This document shows positions 8,646-17,222 of a stretch of 64,000 nt of DNA, piece by piece. Under the pieces are notes generated by a model. It ran no database searches. It had not been told where the DNA came from and saw only the letters and a program-made list of their open reading frames with translations. Each line of letters begins with the position of its first letter. The first letter of the stretch is position 1. Source of the stretch: Nitrospira sp. (GTDB lineage Bacteria > Nitrospirota > Nitrospiria > Nitrospirales > Nitrospiraceae); contig JACOEM010000008.1 of the NCBI GenBank assembly GCA_024998565.1, positions 62,001-126,000 on the forward strand, read 5' to 3'. A program made the translations under genes and the position numbers.

Positions 8646-9188
8646 ATGCCTAACGCGTTTTGGATATGCTCCTCTCTCCGCATGGCGCGTCGCCTGGGGC
8701 TTCTCGGTGCGCTCATCTTCATCGTGGCCGTGCCTGCACAGGCCATCACGATGGCAAACGATCCTCATGGCTTCGGCCAACTCACTTGGGGGATCCCTCT
8801 CACCGACATTCCGGAACTGACGGTAACACGATCCAATTCGCATACGATTGACTACCAGTTTCGCGATCATCCCCCGGTCTATGCCGATATTCCGGTCGAG
8901 AGCGTCCACCTTTCGACCGTCGATGATCAGTTTGCGCGGGTAACTATTCGGTACAATGGCGCGAAAGCCCACGCGCACGTGCTGCAATTCCTCGAACGGT
9001 CCTATGGCAGGATCGAGCGGATCCCCGGGCAGATGATGCGGGGCCTGAACCAGCAATACACCTGGCGCGGGACGGATACCGAGATCAGCCTCACCTATGA
9101 GGCCAACCGGGACCGGGGCTTTATCTTTATCGAAAGTCGCAACCTCGCGCCGAGATTTCAGGACCGGATGTCGGATACGGCGGAATAA
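8646..9188 (+). CDS. Secreted protein of unknown function, first of a tandem pair
   Basis: 180 residues from ATG 8646 (ATG 8682 is also possible). An N-terminal signal peptide (MARRLGLLGALIFIVAV, then PAQA) is followed by NDPHGFGQLTWGIPL. The mature part includes STVDDQFARVTIRYNGAKAH and FLERSYGRIERIPGQMM. The same layout recurs in the next gene, so the two are tandem paralogues. Neither matches a family I recognise. The protein is probably periplasmic and about 150 residues when mature. It is transcribed divergently from the phosphonate-type cluster. No catalytic residues stand out. Confidence 0.8.
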   Translation: MPNAFWICSSLRMARRLGLLGALIFIVAVPAQAITMANDPHGFGQLTWGIPLTDIPELTVTRSNSHTIDYQFRDHPPVYADIPVESVHLSTVDDQFARVTIRYNGAKAHAHVLQFLERSYGRIERIPGQMMRGLNQQYTWRGTDTEISLTYEANRDRGFIFIESRNLAPRFQDRMSDTAE

Positions 9189-9189
9189 C

Positions 9190-9729
9190 ATGGCTCAGCC
9201 CCTCTTCATCACTCCTGGACAATGGCCCACGGCCCTCACCGCGTTCGTTGCCGCGCTGCTGCTTCCGGTCGCGCTGGCGCTGGCCGTCCCCATGCAAAAC
9301 GACCCGAACGGGTTCGAAGGCATTCCCTGGGGTGCGTCGTTCTCCGAATCCGACACGTTCGTGAAGGTCGAAGACACAGGCCGGGTCCAGACCTATGAAC
9401 TGAAATCCGCCGACCGGACATTGGGTTCGGCGACGGTCGATTCGATGAAGTTCAGCACCGTCGATGGGAAATTCGCGCGAGTCATGGTGCGATACAGCGG
9501 CAAAGAGGCCCACGACCGGATACTGAGTTACCTGCAGGAACGATTCGGCCCTCTCGACCAGACTCCCGGCCAGGTCGCGGGCGGCGCCGTGAAGTTTTTC
9601 AACTGGCAGGGTGACGAAAGCGAAATCATTCTCCGCTATGACCTGCGCACCAGCCAGGGCGTCATCTTCTTCGAGAGCGAAGCCTTTCGTGCGAAGTTCA
9701 ACGAAGGCAATTCGCCTTCGACGTTTTAA
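9190..9729 (+). CDS. Secreted protein of unknown function, second of a tandem pair
   Basis: 179 residues. The ATG lies one base after the stop codon of its paralogue, which implies co-translation. A signal peptide (ALTAFVAALLLPVALALAV) precedes NDPNGFEGIPWGASFSES, matching the NDPHGF...WG motif of the upstream gene. FSTVDGKFARVMVRYSGKEA and LQERFGPLDQTPGQV match the corresponding parts of its neighbour. The conserved core (NDP-x-GF, WG, STVD-x-FARV, PGQ) points to one small secreted fold duplicated in place. The function is unknown. Confidence 0.8.
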   Translation: MAQPLFITPGQWPTALTAFVAALLLPVALALAVPMQNDPNGFEGIPWGASFSESDTFVKVEDTGRVQTYELKSADRTLGSATVDSMKFSTVDGKFARVMVRYSGKEAHDRILSYLQERFGPLDQTPGQVAGGAVKFFNWQGDESEIILRYDLRTSQGVIFFESEAFRAKFNEGNSPSTF

Positions 9730-9814
9730 GGCCGTTCCCTTCCTCCATGGCCGAATACGTCGTCCCGAAACCAGCGAGATTCTTGTCTTGCCGAGTTGGC
9801 CCGTGATAGCCTGA

Positions 9815-9840
9815 CAGGTGAGTAACCACTCACTCACCTG
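9815..9840. promoter_or_regulatory. Probable TetR-family operator
   Basis: Perfect inverted repeat with nine-base arms (CAGGTGAGT and ACTCACCTG) around an eight-base spacer. A second, nested palindrome occupies 9819-9832. It ends 12 bases before the start codon of the TetR-type gene. Position and symmetry suggest autoregulation of the tetR-RND unit by its own repressor. Confidence 0.65.
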
Positions 9841-9852
9841 ATCGACGAGCGC

Positions 9853-10500
9853 ATGAAGCCGACGACCGCCCTCTCCCGCAATCCGGGCCAAGACCGCCAG
9901 GCCAGCCTGATCGCCTCGGCCGCCAGTCTGTTCGCAGCCAAGGGCTTCAAGGGCACGACCACCAAGGCCATCGCGCGCGCCGCCGGCGTCAGCGAAGCCC
10001 TGGTGTTCAAATATTTCCCGACCAAGCGAGCGCTCTATACCGCCATCCTTGCCGAAAAGGCCCCGCTCAGCGAGTTGCTGAGCGCCGTCGAAGAAGTCGC
10101 CCGCAAACGTGACGATCAGCGGGTCTTCACCCTCATCGCCGGATACCGCATCCGTCCCGGCGCCGATCCCACCATGCTGCGACTGCTGCTCTTCAGCGCG
10201 TTAGAGGGCCACGAACTGGCCGACATGTTTTTCGGCAAGCAGCACCGCTGGTTCTACGACTACCTGGCAGGATACATTCGGACCAGGATCGAGGAAGGCG
10301 CGTTCCGCGAGATCGATCCGCTGCTGGCCGCGCGCGCCTTCATCGGGATGGTCGTCCACCACCGGCTGCTGCATGATATTTTCGATGTGCCGTTGCATTG
10401 CCCGCACAAGGAGATTGTCTCTACCTACGTGGAACTGTTCCTGAACGGATTGCGGCGTTCATCCACATCCAGGAAGCGAGGGCTGTCGCGTGTCCGCTAA
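9853..10500 (+). CDS. TetR/AcrR family transcriptional regulator
   Basis: 215 residues. The N-terminal helix-turn-helix is clear: LIASAASLFAAKGFKGTT, then TKAIARAAGVSEALVFKYF and PTKRALY. The C-terminal ligand-binding region is variable, as usual. It is the first gene of a unit with an RND adaptor and pump: the adaptor starts inside its last codons. The usual arrangement is a local repressor of the efflux genes, released when a toxic ligand binds. A strong palindrome lies just upstream. The inducing ligand cannot be predicted. Confidence 0.92.
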   Translation: MKPTTALSRNPGQDRQASLIASAASLFAAKGFKGTTTKAIARAAGVSEALVFKYFPTKRALYTAILAEKAPLSELLSAVEEVARKRDDQRVFTLIAGYRIRPGADPTMLRLLLFSALEGHELADMFFGKQHRWFYDYLAGYIRTRIEEGAFREIDPLLAARAFIGMVVHHRLLHDIFDVPLHCPHKEIVSTYVELFLNGLRRSSTSRKRGLSRVR

Positions 10501-11683
10501 TCTCATCAGACGGCATCCGATCGTGACCCTCGGCATCATGCTCTTTGTGGCCGTCATAGCGCTGGTCGCGCTCCGCCTCAGCAGCGGAGCCAAGAGCGAT
10601 CCCCGGAAAAACCGGATTCTCACCGTCGGCACCATGAGTCCCATCAAGCAGGACCTGGACGTACGATTAACCTACACCGCCGACCTCATTCCCAATCAGC
10701 TCGTGAATATTTTCTCCCGCGTGGACGGCTACATCGCCAAGATCTATGTGGATAAAGGCGACCTGGTGAAAGCCAATCAACTGCTCGTCGAAATCGATCA
10801 CACCGACTATGTACACGCGGTCAATCAGGCTAAGGCTAATCTCCTATCCGCAAAGGCCAAGGTCGTGCAGCAGGAGGCGGCCGTGCGCAACGCCGCCCTC
10901 ACGCTCGACCGCATGCAGGCCTTGATCAAGGACCAGTTCGTCTCCCAGCAGGACCTGGATACCGCGCTGGTGAATCGCGACGCGGCGCTGGCCTTACAGG
11001 ACTCCTTGCGAGCGCAGGTGCAACAGATGGACGTCGCCTTGGCCCAGGCCGTCACCAATCTGGCCTATGCCTCCATCCGTGCCCCGTTTGCCGGCTATAT
11101 CGCGGAACGCAACCTCGACCCCGGCGCCTATGTGAGCGGCACCACCGCCAGCACGTCCACGATGTCGCGAGGAATTTTAAGTGTGCATGACGTCGAAACC
11201 GTCCGCACCCTGATCGAGGTCGTGGAGAAGGATGTGCCGCTGGTGAAGGTCGGGCAGCGCGCGGATGTGCGCGCCGAAGCCTACCCGAACGAAGTCTTTG
11301 AAGGCACGGTGACCCGCATCGTGCAGGCACTCAATCGCGCCACCCGCACCATGACCGTCGAGGTCGACCTCCCCAACAAAGATCATCGGCTCAAGGGCGG
11401 CATGTTCGCCCGCGTCGAAGTCCTGGTGGGAAAACATCCCCAGGCGATTCAGATTCCCCTGGATGCGGTGAGCCGGCTCGAAGAGTCACAATACGTCTAT
11501 GTCGTCAAAGACGGGAAGGCCCATCAGGTCCCGGTTGAACTGGGGGCCCGCTCAGACAATCGCGTCGAAGTGGTGAAGGGCCTCACGGGGGACGAACAGG
11601 TGATTGTCTCCGGCAAAGACCTGGTGAGCGAGGGCGCGGCGGTTCAGACGCAGCCGATGGATGCCGTGAAGCGTGAGTCGTAA
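10490..11683 (+). CDS. RND efflux periplasmic adaptor (membrane fusion protein)
   Basis: 397 residues from a GTG start that overlaps the end of the TetR gene. One N-terminal membrane anchor (VTLGIMLFVAVIALVALRL) is followed by the biotinyl-lipoyl-like half motif (VNIFSRVDGYIAKIYVDKGD), an alpha-helical hairpin, the second half (ASIRAPFAGYIAERNLDPG) and beta-barrel domains. HlyD/AcrA-type adaptors link an inner-membrane RND pump to an outer-membrane channel. The pump is the next gene. No TolC-type channel gene is present nearby, so the complex probably borrows one encoded elsewhere. Confidence 0.93.
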   Translation: MSANLIRRHPIVTLGIMLFVAVIALVALRLSSGAKSDPRKNRILTVGTMSPIKQDLDVRLTYTADLIPNQLVNIFSRVDGYIAKIYVDKGDLVKANQLLVEIDHTDYVHAVNQAKANLLSAKAKVVQQEAAVRNAALTLDRMQALIKDQFVSQQDLDTALVNRDAALALQDSLRAQVQQMDVALAQAVTNLAYASIRAPFAGYIAERNLDPGAYVSGTTASTSTMSRGILSVHDVETVRTLIEVVEKDVPLVKVGQRADVRAEAYPNEVFEGTVTRIVQALNRATRTMTVEVDLPNKDHRLKGGMFARVEVLVGKHPQAIQIPLDAVSRLEESQYVYVVKDGKAHQVPVELGARSDNRVEVVKGLTGDEQVIVSGKDLVSEGAAVQTQPMDAVKRES

Positions 11684-11767
11684 CAGGCACCAAGTGAAGG
11701 GACCTCCTGCGTTGACGGCAGGCTCACTTCGTTTCACATCTAACGTTTCACCGCTCACGTCTCCATT

Positions 11768-14700
11768 ATGTGGCTGACGCTACTCGCACTTCGTAACCGC
11801 ATCGGCATCCTGATGCTGTCCCTGGCCATGGTCATCCTGGGGGCCACGTCGCTCGAACGGCTCCCCGTCGATCTCTTCCCAAACATTCAGGTCCCGGTCG
11901 CGTTCGTCGGAGTGATCTATAAGGGGGCGCCCCCGCTCGACATCGAACAGAGCGTGGTCTATCCCATCGAGAAGGCCGTCAGTTCCGCCTCGAACGTCGA
12001 ACATGTCGAGTCCTTCGCCAAACAAGGCATCGGCGCGGTGCAGGTCTGGTTCAACTGGGGCGCGGACATCAACGTGGGCCAGATGGAAGTGATGCAGCGC
12101 ATCACCCAGATTTTGAACAGCCTGCCGCCCGGGATTCTGCAGCCGTTCATCGTCAAGTTCGATGTCTCGAACATTCCCGTAGCCTTCGTGACGGCCTCCG
12201 GCGGCGATCTGGACGAACGGGCACTCTACGACCTGGCCTACAACACGATCGCCCCGCAGATCGAGCAGATCTCCAACGTCGCGGCAGCGACCGTCGAGGG
12301 CGGCAAGATCCGGCAGATCAATATCAATCTGGACCCGGCCCTGCTCCAGGCGCGTGGCCTCTCCATTCTGGACGTGGTCAACGCCGTCAAGGCCTCCAAC
12401 CTGATTCTGCCGTCGGGCGACATCAAAGCCGGCAACCTCGACTACAACGTCTTCACCAACACGCAGTTCAAGACGGTGGAGCCCATCAACGATGTCGTGG
12501 TGAAAATCGATCAACGGGGCAACCCGGTTCGCGTGCGTGATGTCGGCGTGCTGAGCGACTCGTCGGACATTCAAACCAACGTGGTCCGCACGGACGGCAA
12601 ACGCTCCGTCTACCTGCGGGTGAACAAGCAACCGATTGCGAACACGGTGGAAGTCGTCGATGCCTTGCGGAAGGCGATCCCGAAAATGATCGGCATTCCA
12701 CCGGGTGTGCAATTGGGCATCTCCTTCGACCAATCGGTCTACATCCGGCAATCGATCAAGAACCTCATCGAACAGGCCCTCCATGGCTCGCTGCTCGCGG
12801 CGGCGGTGATTTTGCTGTTCCTCAGAAACCTCACCAGCACGCTGATCATCTCGGTTGCCATCCCGCTGTCCATTCTCGTGACGTTCATCGTGCTGTACTT
12901 CACCAACCAGACGCTGAATGTCTTCACGATGGGCGGCCTGGCGCTGGGCATCGGCCGGCTGGTGGACGATTCCATCGTGGAATTGGAAAACATTCAACGC
13001 CATTTGAATGTCGACCGGAACCGGTGGGACGCCATCGTCAATGCCGCCCGCGAGGTCGCCATGCCGATCTTCGCTTCCACGGTCACCACCGTCGTCGTCT
13101 TCCTCCCCATGTTTTTCATCGTCGGGATCGCGCGACTGCTGCTCATTCCGTTGACCCTTACGATCGCCATCGCCCTGTTCACCTCGTTCTTCGTCTCCCG
13201 CACGGTGACCCCCGCGCTCTGTTATCGCTTCTTGAAGTCGGAACAGGAGGCGCACCGTTCCTTGCCCTCCTGGTTCGTGAGCATCATGCAGTGGAGCCAG
13301 CGCCGGTACGACGCGCTCGATGAAGGATACGAACGCAGCCTGCGCTGGGTACTGGCCCACCGGCGCACCTTGCTGGTGTCCGTGGTCACGATTTTCGTCG
13401 GATCGCTGATGCTGCTGCCCTTCATCGGCACCGAATTTCTTCCGGTCTCGGACGAAAGCCAGTTCCGGATCGTGCTTCGCGGGCCGGTCGGCCAGCGGGT
13501 GGAAAAAACCGTCGATCAGGTCGCCGAGGTCGAGCGTGTACTTCGGGAAAAGATCCCCCCGGATGAACTGGAAGCGATCGCCTCCAGCACCGGAGTGCTG
13601 GCTCAAGGACGCTCGTCCCTGTTCAATCCCAACACCGGCCCGCACACCTCGGTCATTTCGGTCTATTTGGCGTCGCCCGACAAGCGCCGGCGCAACCAGG
13701 TCGAGATCATGAACGCCGTCAGACCGGCGATCATCAAGCTCTTCCCCGGCGTCGCGATGTTCTTCGATCCGGGAGGCCTGGTCAAACGGGTCACCAGCTT
13801 CGGCTCGCAGAAGTCCATCGATGTCGAAATTTATGGGTACGACTTCGAAAAGGCCCGCACCGTCATCCACCAGGTACAGGACCTCATGCATAAGATTCCA
13901 GGCATGGCCGACATTGAAGTCAGCCGGGAGGAAAACTACCCCGAGGTCAACGTGGTTGTCGACCGGGAGAAGGCCGCGCTGCTGGGAATCAGCGAGACGG
14001 ACGTGGCCAACGCCGTCCTGTTTTCATTAAACGGGAACGGCCAGACCGACCCGATCATCTTCACCGACCCCCAGAACGGCAATGAATATTACATCAGCGC
14101 CTGGCTCGCGGAAGAACATCGCAAGGACCTGTCGGCCATCGAGCATGTCCTCCTGACGACGAAAAACGGAGAGCCGGTCCTGCTCAAGAACCTGGCGACG
14201 CTGAAGCTGAACGCCGGGCCCGTGAAGATCGAACGCAAGTATTTCCAGCGGGTCGTCCATATCACCGCCAACCCCGTTGGCCGGGATCTCGGTTCGATTG
14301 CCCAGGACCTGGAGTCGGCATTCGCCCAGATGCAGCTCCCGCCGGGATTCAGCATCCGACTCGCCGGTCAAATCCAACAGCAACGCGAGACGTTCGAAGG
14401 CCTCACCTATGCCAGCGCCCTGGCATTGATCCTGGTGTATATGGTGATGGCCGCACAGTTCAAATCACTGATCGACCCCTTCATCATCATGTTTTCCGTG
14501 CCGATGGGCATCCCCGGCGTGATTGTCATCCTCTATTTGACCAACACCACCATCTCCACCTCCTCCCTCATGGGCATCATCATGATGTTGGGAATCGTGG
14601 TCTCCAACGGGGTCCTGCTGGTTGACTACACCAATGTGCTGCGACGCCGCGGCCTGGACCTCGCCGCCGCCGTCGTCACGGCCTCGCGCACCAGACTCCG

Positions 14701-14950
14701 CCCCATTCTGATGACCTCACTCGCCACCGTGGTCGGGCTGATGCCCATGGCCCTTGGGCTCGGCACCGGCAGCGAGACCAATGCCCCGCTCGCTCGCGCC
14801 GTCGTGGGAGGACTCACGGTCTCGACGATTCTAACGCTGTTCCTCGTGCCGACCGTCTATACCATGTTGGAAGAGCGTTTCCCGCGTCGGGCGGATCAGC
14901 TGGCCGGAGCAGACGCCGAGGCCGACGCACCCGCGACCCAACCGGCGTAG
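11768..14950 (+). CDS. RND transporter, HAE1/AcrB-type inner-membrane pump
   Basis: 1060 residues, the normal length for the family. Typical segments include an N-terminal helix followed by LPVDLFPNIQVPVAFVG, the membrane stretch GGLALGIGRLVDDSIVELEN, and RPILMTSLATVVGLMPMALG near the C-terminus. The protein would be a trimeric proton-driven exporter of hydrophobic compounds. The usual proton-relay acidic position in helix 4 carries GRLVDDSIVELENI, where hydrophobe pumps commonly have GLLVDDAIVVVEN: the second residue is Arg rather than Leu. It lies 84 bases after the adaptor gene and is presumably controlled by the upstream TetR protein. Confidence 0.95.
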   Translation: MWLTLLALRNRIGILMLSLAMVILGATSLERLPVDLFPNIQVPVAFVGVIYKGAPPLDIEQSVVYPIEKAVSSASNVEHVESFAKQGIGAVQVWFNWGADINVGQMEVMQRITQILNSLPPGILQPFIVKFDVSNIPVAFVTASGGDLDERALYDLAYNTIAPQIEQISNVAAATVEGGKIRQININLDPALLQARGLSILDVVNAVKASNLILPSGDIKAGNLDYNVFTNTQFKTVEPINDVVVKIDQRGNPVRVRDVGVLSDSSDIQTNVVRTDGKRSVYLRVNKQPIANTVEVVDALRKAIPKMIGIPPGVQLGISFDQSVYIRQSIKNLIEQALHGSLLAAAVILLFLRNLTSTLIISVAIPLSILVTFIVLYFTNQTLNVFTMGGLALGIGRLVDDSIVELENIQRHLNVDRNRWDAIVNAAREVAMPIFASTVTTVVVFLPMFFIVGIARLLLIPLTLTIAIALFTSFFVSRTVTPALCYRFLKSEQEAHRSLPSWFVSIMQWSQRRYDALDEGYERSLRWVLAHRRTLLVSVVTIFVGSLMLLPFIGTEFLPVSDESQFRIVLRGPVGQRVEKTVDQVAEVERVLREKIPPDELEAIASSTGVLAQGRSSLFNPNTGPHTSVISVYLASPDKRRRNQVEIMNAVRPAIIKLFPGVAMFFDPGGLVKRVTSFGSQKSIDVEIYGYDFEKARTVIHQVQDLMHKIPGMADIEVSREENYPEVNVVVDREKAALLGISETDVANAVLFSLNGNGQTDPIIFTDPQNGNEYYISAWLAEEHRKDLSAIEHVLLTTKNGEPVLLKNLATLKLNAGPVKIERKYFQRVVHITANPVGRDLGSIAQDLESAFAQMQLPPGFSIRLAGQIQQQRETFEGLTYASALALILVYMVMAAQFKSLIDPFIIMFSVPMGIPGVIVILYLTNTTISTSSLMGIIMMLGIVVSNGVLLVDYTNVLRRRGLDLAAAVVTASRTRLRPILMTSLATVVGLMPMALGLGTGSETNAPLARAVVGGLTVSTILTLFLVPTVYTMLEERFPRRADQLAGADAEADAPATQPA

Positions 14951-15147
14951 CAAAAGATTGCCCCCTCCGCCGGCGACAAGTTCACGCCATTCACCACTTC
15001 CGTGCATCGCCGTTCGTGAAACGAATCGCGCAGGCATGCGCCGGGGGCGAGCGACGAGACCCTGAAAGCGCCGGTTTGTAGATCATGCTCGACAGCGCGG
15101 CGAACCAGGATGGGTGCGAGAAAACGGGGGGAGGATTCGGTCGCCCG

Positions 15148-15492
15148 TTAGGGGCGGAGACTGGGAAAGAGAGAGGCCAGCTGCATAGCCAGGCCCATAT
15201 CACCACTGATACGCAGCCGCCCGGTCATGGCCACCATCGTGCCGCTGACCTGACCGTTCAACACCTTCAGACAATCCTCCCCCGACATCGCCAGGGTCAC
15301 ATGCGGATCCGGGTGGGTGCCTTCAGAAACCTGACAGACACCGTCCCGGATCTGCAGTTGGTATTGTCCTCCATCGGCGCCGTTCAGGTCGAACTGGTAG
15401 ACGGCATCCAGTCCTTCGGCTGCTTCAGGATCCAGTTTACCCGCGAGTGTGGAGAAAAACGCCCGCACGGTTTTAGGTGGTGTCGGATTCAT
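15148..15492 (-). CDS. SCP2 sterol-binding domain protein
   Basis: 114 residues from ATG 15492. The whole protein is one SCP2-like lipid-binding domain: VYQFDLNGADGGQYQLQI, then PDPHVTLAMSGEDCLKVLNG and GRLRISGDMGLAMQLASLF. Such small domains bind hydrophobic ligands in the cytoplasm; bacterial members are often accessory to lipid or polyketide metabolism. It lies 62 bases downstream of an AdoMet-decarboxylase-like gene on the same strand, so the two may be co-transcribed. The ligand is unknown. Confidence 0.88.
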   Translation of the reverse strand: MNPTPPKTVRAFFSTLAGKLDPEAAEGLDAVYQFDLNGADGGQYQLQIRDGVCQVSEGTHPDPHVTLAMSGEDCLKVLNGQVSGTMVAMTGRLRISGDMGLAMQLASLFPSLRP

Positions 15493-15554
15493 GGCATAAG
15501 GTTCCGGCAAGACAACGCCTCCTGCCGGAAACCGGAAGTATCTGTGCCCTTGGT

Positions 15555-15998
15555 CTAGTACCGCAACATGGCCCGATGGCTCGAACGACGGGCGCCGAAG
15601 AAGGCCTTGGAGAATTCTTCGACGACGGCCGGCTCATAACCCTTGCAACTGAAAATATCGAGATAGGCGCTGTTGGTGTCGTTGGCAAAGTGCCCGCTGA
15701 TCAAGGAGGTCTCGATCAACTGCACCATGCTGTAGCCCGCCACGCGGCCTTCTCCGAAATTCACGATCTGGCAGGCGCCATACCGCTTCATTTCGATCAG
15801 TTCGCAGAGCTGCACAACGTAGGCTTCGATTTGTTTGGCGTCGCGAATACGCTCGGGAATGCAATCGTGGAGGTCAACGGAGGTGCAAATGCCCCAGGCT
15901 TTGCCGGGTCCGACAGAGTCCGGATGGACTGCGGAGTCAGCAACCCTGGCTGAAGATGATGAGATGTCGTCGGAGGTGGCACCTTCTGCGTTGTGCAT
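15555..15998 (-). CDS. Divergent S-adenosylmethionine decarboxylase-like protein
   Basis: 147 residues from ATG 15998 (an AAAGG element lies about 11 bases upstream). From residue 35 the pattern follows class 1b AdoMet decarboxylase: a GICTSVDLHDC strand, a helix, then VAGYSMVQLIETSLISGH and SAYLDIFSCKGYEP. Aligned by eye, the self-cleaving serine (S98), the processing histidine (H103) and the catalytic cysteine (C118) all remain, while the second residue of the usual SH pair is Leu and the TWPE segment is lost. AdoMet decarboxylase makes the aminopropyl donor for spermidine. No spermidine synthase is visible nearby, so the protein may have another substrate. An extra N-terminal region of about 34 residues is Ser-rich. 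Confidence 0.72.
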   Translation of the reverse strand: MHNAEGATSDDISSSSARVADSAVHPDSVGPGKAWGICTSVDLHDCIPERIRDAKQIEAYVVQLCELIEMKRYGACQIVNFGEGRVAGYSMVQLIETSLISGHFANDTNSAYLDIFSCKGYEPAVVEEFSKAFFGARRSSHRAMLRY

Positions 15999-16142
15999 AT
16001 GCGATATGACCTTTCTGTTGGGAATGGTGGGAGTGGGAACACATGTTTGCAATATACTGAACGTTTGAAACCCTGTAAATATTTATCTCCGAAATTTCTC
16101 GTGCTTCCCGCACATTGACAAACTCTCGACCCCTTAGCGAGA

Positions 16143-16337
16143 ATGCCGACCATGGCTGATACGTCGACACCCCAATCCAATCCTTCCGCACCGACCGCTG
16201 AATTGCCGGAACGTCTCTGCACCTGGTGCAAGGTCCCCATGACTAAGCGCCTGGTCGCCGGCGGCCAGTTCATTCACTATACCTGCCCCAAATGCGTGTT
16301 TCAGCATACCACCAAGCGCGCCCCCAAGACTGAGTAG
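16143..16337 (+). CDS. Small zinc-ribbon protein
   Basis: 64 residues. A disordered N-terminus (Thr/Pro/Ser-rich) is followed by two CxxC knuckles, CTWC and CPKC, separated by 22 residues; the second is followed by VFQHTTKR. The spacing fits a structural zinc ribbon. It stands alone between a minus-strand AdoMet-decarboxylase-like gene and a convergent oxidoreductase gene, from which a large palindrome separates it. Function unknown. Confidence 0.7.
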   Translation: MPTMADTSTPQSNPSAPTAELPERLCTWCKVPMTKRLVAGGQFIHYTCPKCVFQHTTKRAPKTE

Positions 16338-16365
16338 GTCACCTGCCTCGGAAGGGGAGAGGCCT

Positions 16366-16491
16366 CCAGGCCGATCAAAGAGGTCGTGAACAAGGCCGCA
16401 GCGAGCGAACGACTGAGGCATACTGTTCCGGTATGTCGAAGGAGTGAGCGACGCGAGAACGCCGTTGGCGGCCTCTTTCATCGGCCTGCTA
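16366..16491. repeat. Large palindromic repeat, family A copy 1
   Basis: Imperfect inverted repeat of about 126 bases. The outer arms pair (AGGCCGATCAAAGAGG on the left against the reverse complement of CCTCTTTCATCGGCCT on the right), the core contains CAAGGCCGCAGCGAGCGA, and a central hairpin pairs CATAC with GTATG. It lies between convergent genes, and its last three bases form the TAG stop of the minus-strand oxidoreductase. It may act as a two-way terminator. Confidence 0.75.
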
Positions 16492-17196
16492 GTCGTAATA
16501 TTTCTCTCTATAGATGGGACACAGCCCTTTGGCCTGAAGCCGGGCCGTCACGTCCTTGATCATTCCGCTCCCGCCGCAAAGATAGACGGCAAGATTGTTG
16601 ACGAAGGACATCCGCTCCTCCACCAGCGTCGTCACTCGCCCACAGGCACCTTGCCACCAGGGTTCCGGCCTGGACAGCGTCGTCGCGACGGAAAAGGTGG
16701 GGTGGGCGGTGGCCAGCGCCGCCCATTCTTCCTGCCAATACAAGTCCCGCTGACTGCGAAGTCCCCAAAACAGGGTGATCGGCCGGTCCGGCGCTCGCTG
16801 CAGTTGCGCCAGAATCATGCTTCGGATCGGCGCGATGCCGGTTCCCGTCGCGACGAACAACAGGTCTCTTCCCCCATCGTCCCGCAAATAGAAAGCCCCT
16901 GCCGGCCCCTTGAACGAAGTTCGCGCTCCCACCCGTAAGCCGAACAGATAACTCGACCCCGGTCCACCCTGCACGAGATTCAGCACGAGCAGGATCCGCT
17001 CCCGCTCACCCGGCGGTGACGCAATGGAATAGGGCCTGGTCAGCGGTCGAGGCTGTCCCTCCTTCGGCACTTCGAATGACACGAACTGCCCGGGCTTAAA
17101 CGTGATGCCGGCCGGCTCCAGGAGGCGCAATTCGATCTCGCGCACGTCGTGCGTGAGGTCCTGAATACGACTCACTTCAGCTGTGAACGTGTACAC
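16489..17196 (-). CDS. FAD/NAD(P)-binding oxidoreductase (ferredoxin reductase type)
   Basis: 235 residues from a GTG start. An N-terminal FAD-binding barrel with KPGQFVSFEVP and RPYSIASPPG (the RxYS flavin motif) is followed by a nucleotide-binding domain with VATGTGIAPIRSM and the CGGSGMIKDV cysteine-glycine motif. It lacks a 2Fe-2S domain. The protein would move electrons between NAD(P)H and a small carrier or partner enzyme in the cytoplasm. No obvious partner oxygenase is adjacent. Its stop codon lies at the edge of a family A palindrome. Confidence 0.9.
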   Translation of the reverse strand: MYTFTAEVSRIQDLTHDVREIELRLLEPAGITFKPGQFVSFEVPKEGQPRPLTRPYSIASPPGERERILLVLNLVQGGPGSSYLFGLRVGARTSFKGPAGAFYLRDDGGRDLLFVATGTGIAPIRSMILAQLQRAPDRPITLFWGLRSQRDLYWQEEWAALATAHPTFSVATTLSRPEPWWQGACGRVTTLVEERMSFVNNLAVYLCGGSGMIKDVTARLQAKGLCPIYREKYYD

Positions 17197-17222
17197 AGGA
17201 ATCTACCCGTTAGCACTGTTGA

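Noticed and set aside
11780-13891. A 703-codon open frame antisense to the RND pump
   Set aside because: It is a shadow of the GC-rich RND gene: composition is odd, no domain is recognisable and no Shine-Dalgarno is seen, while the plus-strand gene is full-length and well conserved.
15493-15510. TTG start for the SCP2 gene
   Set aside because: It adds six residues that are not part of the domain. ATG 15492 is the simpler start.
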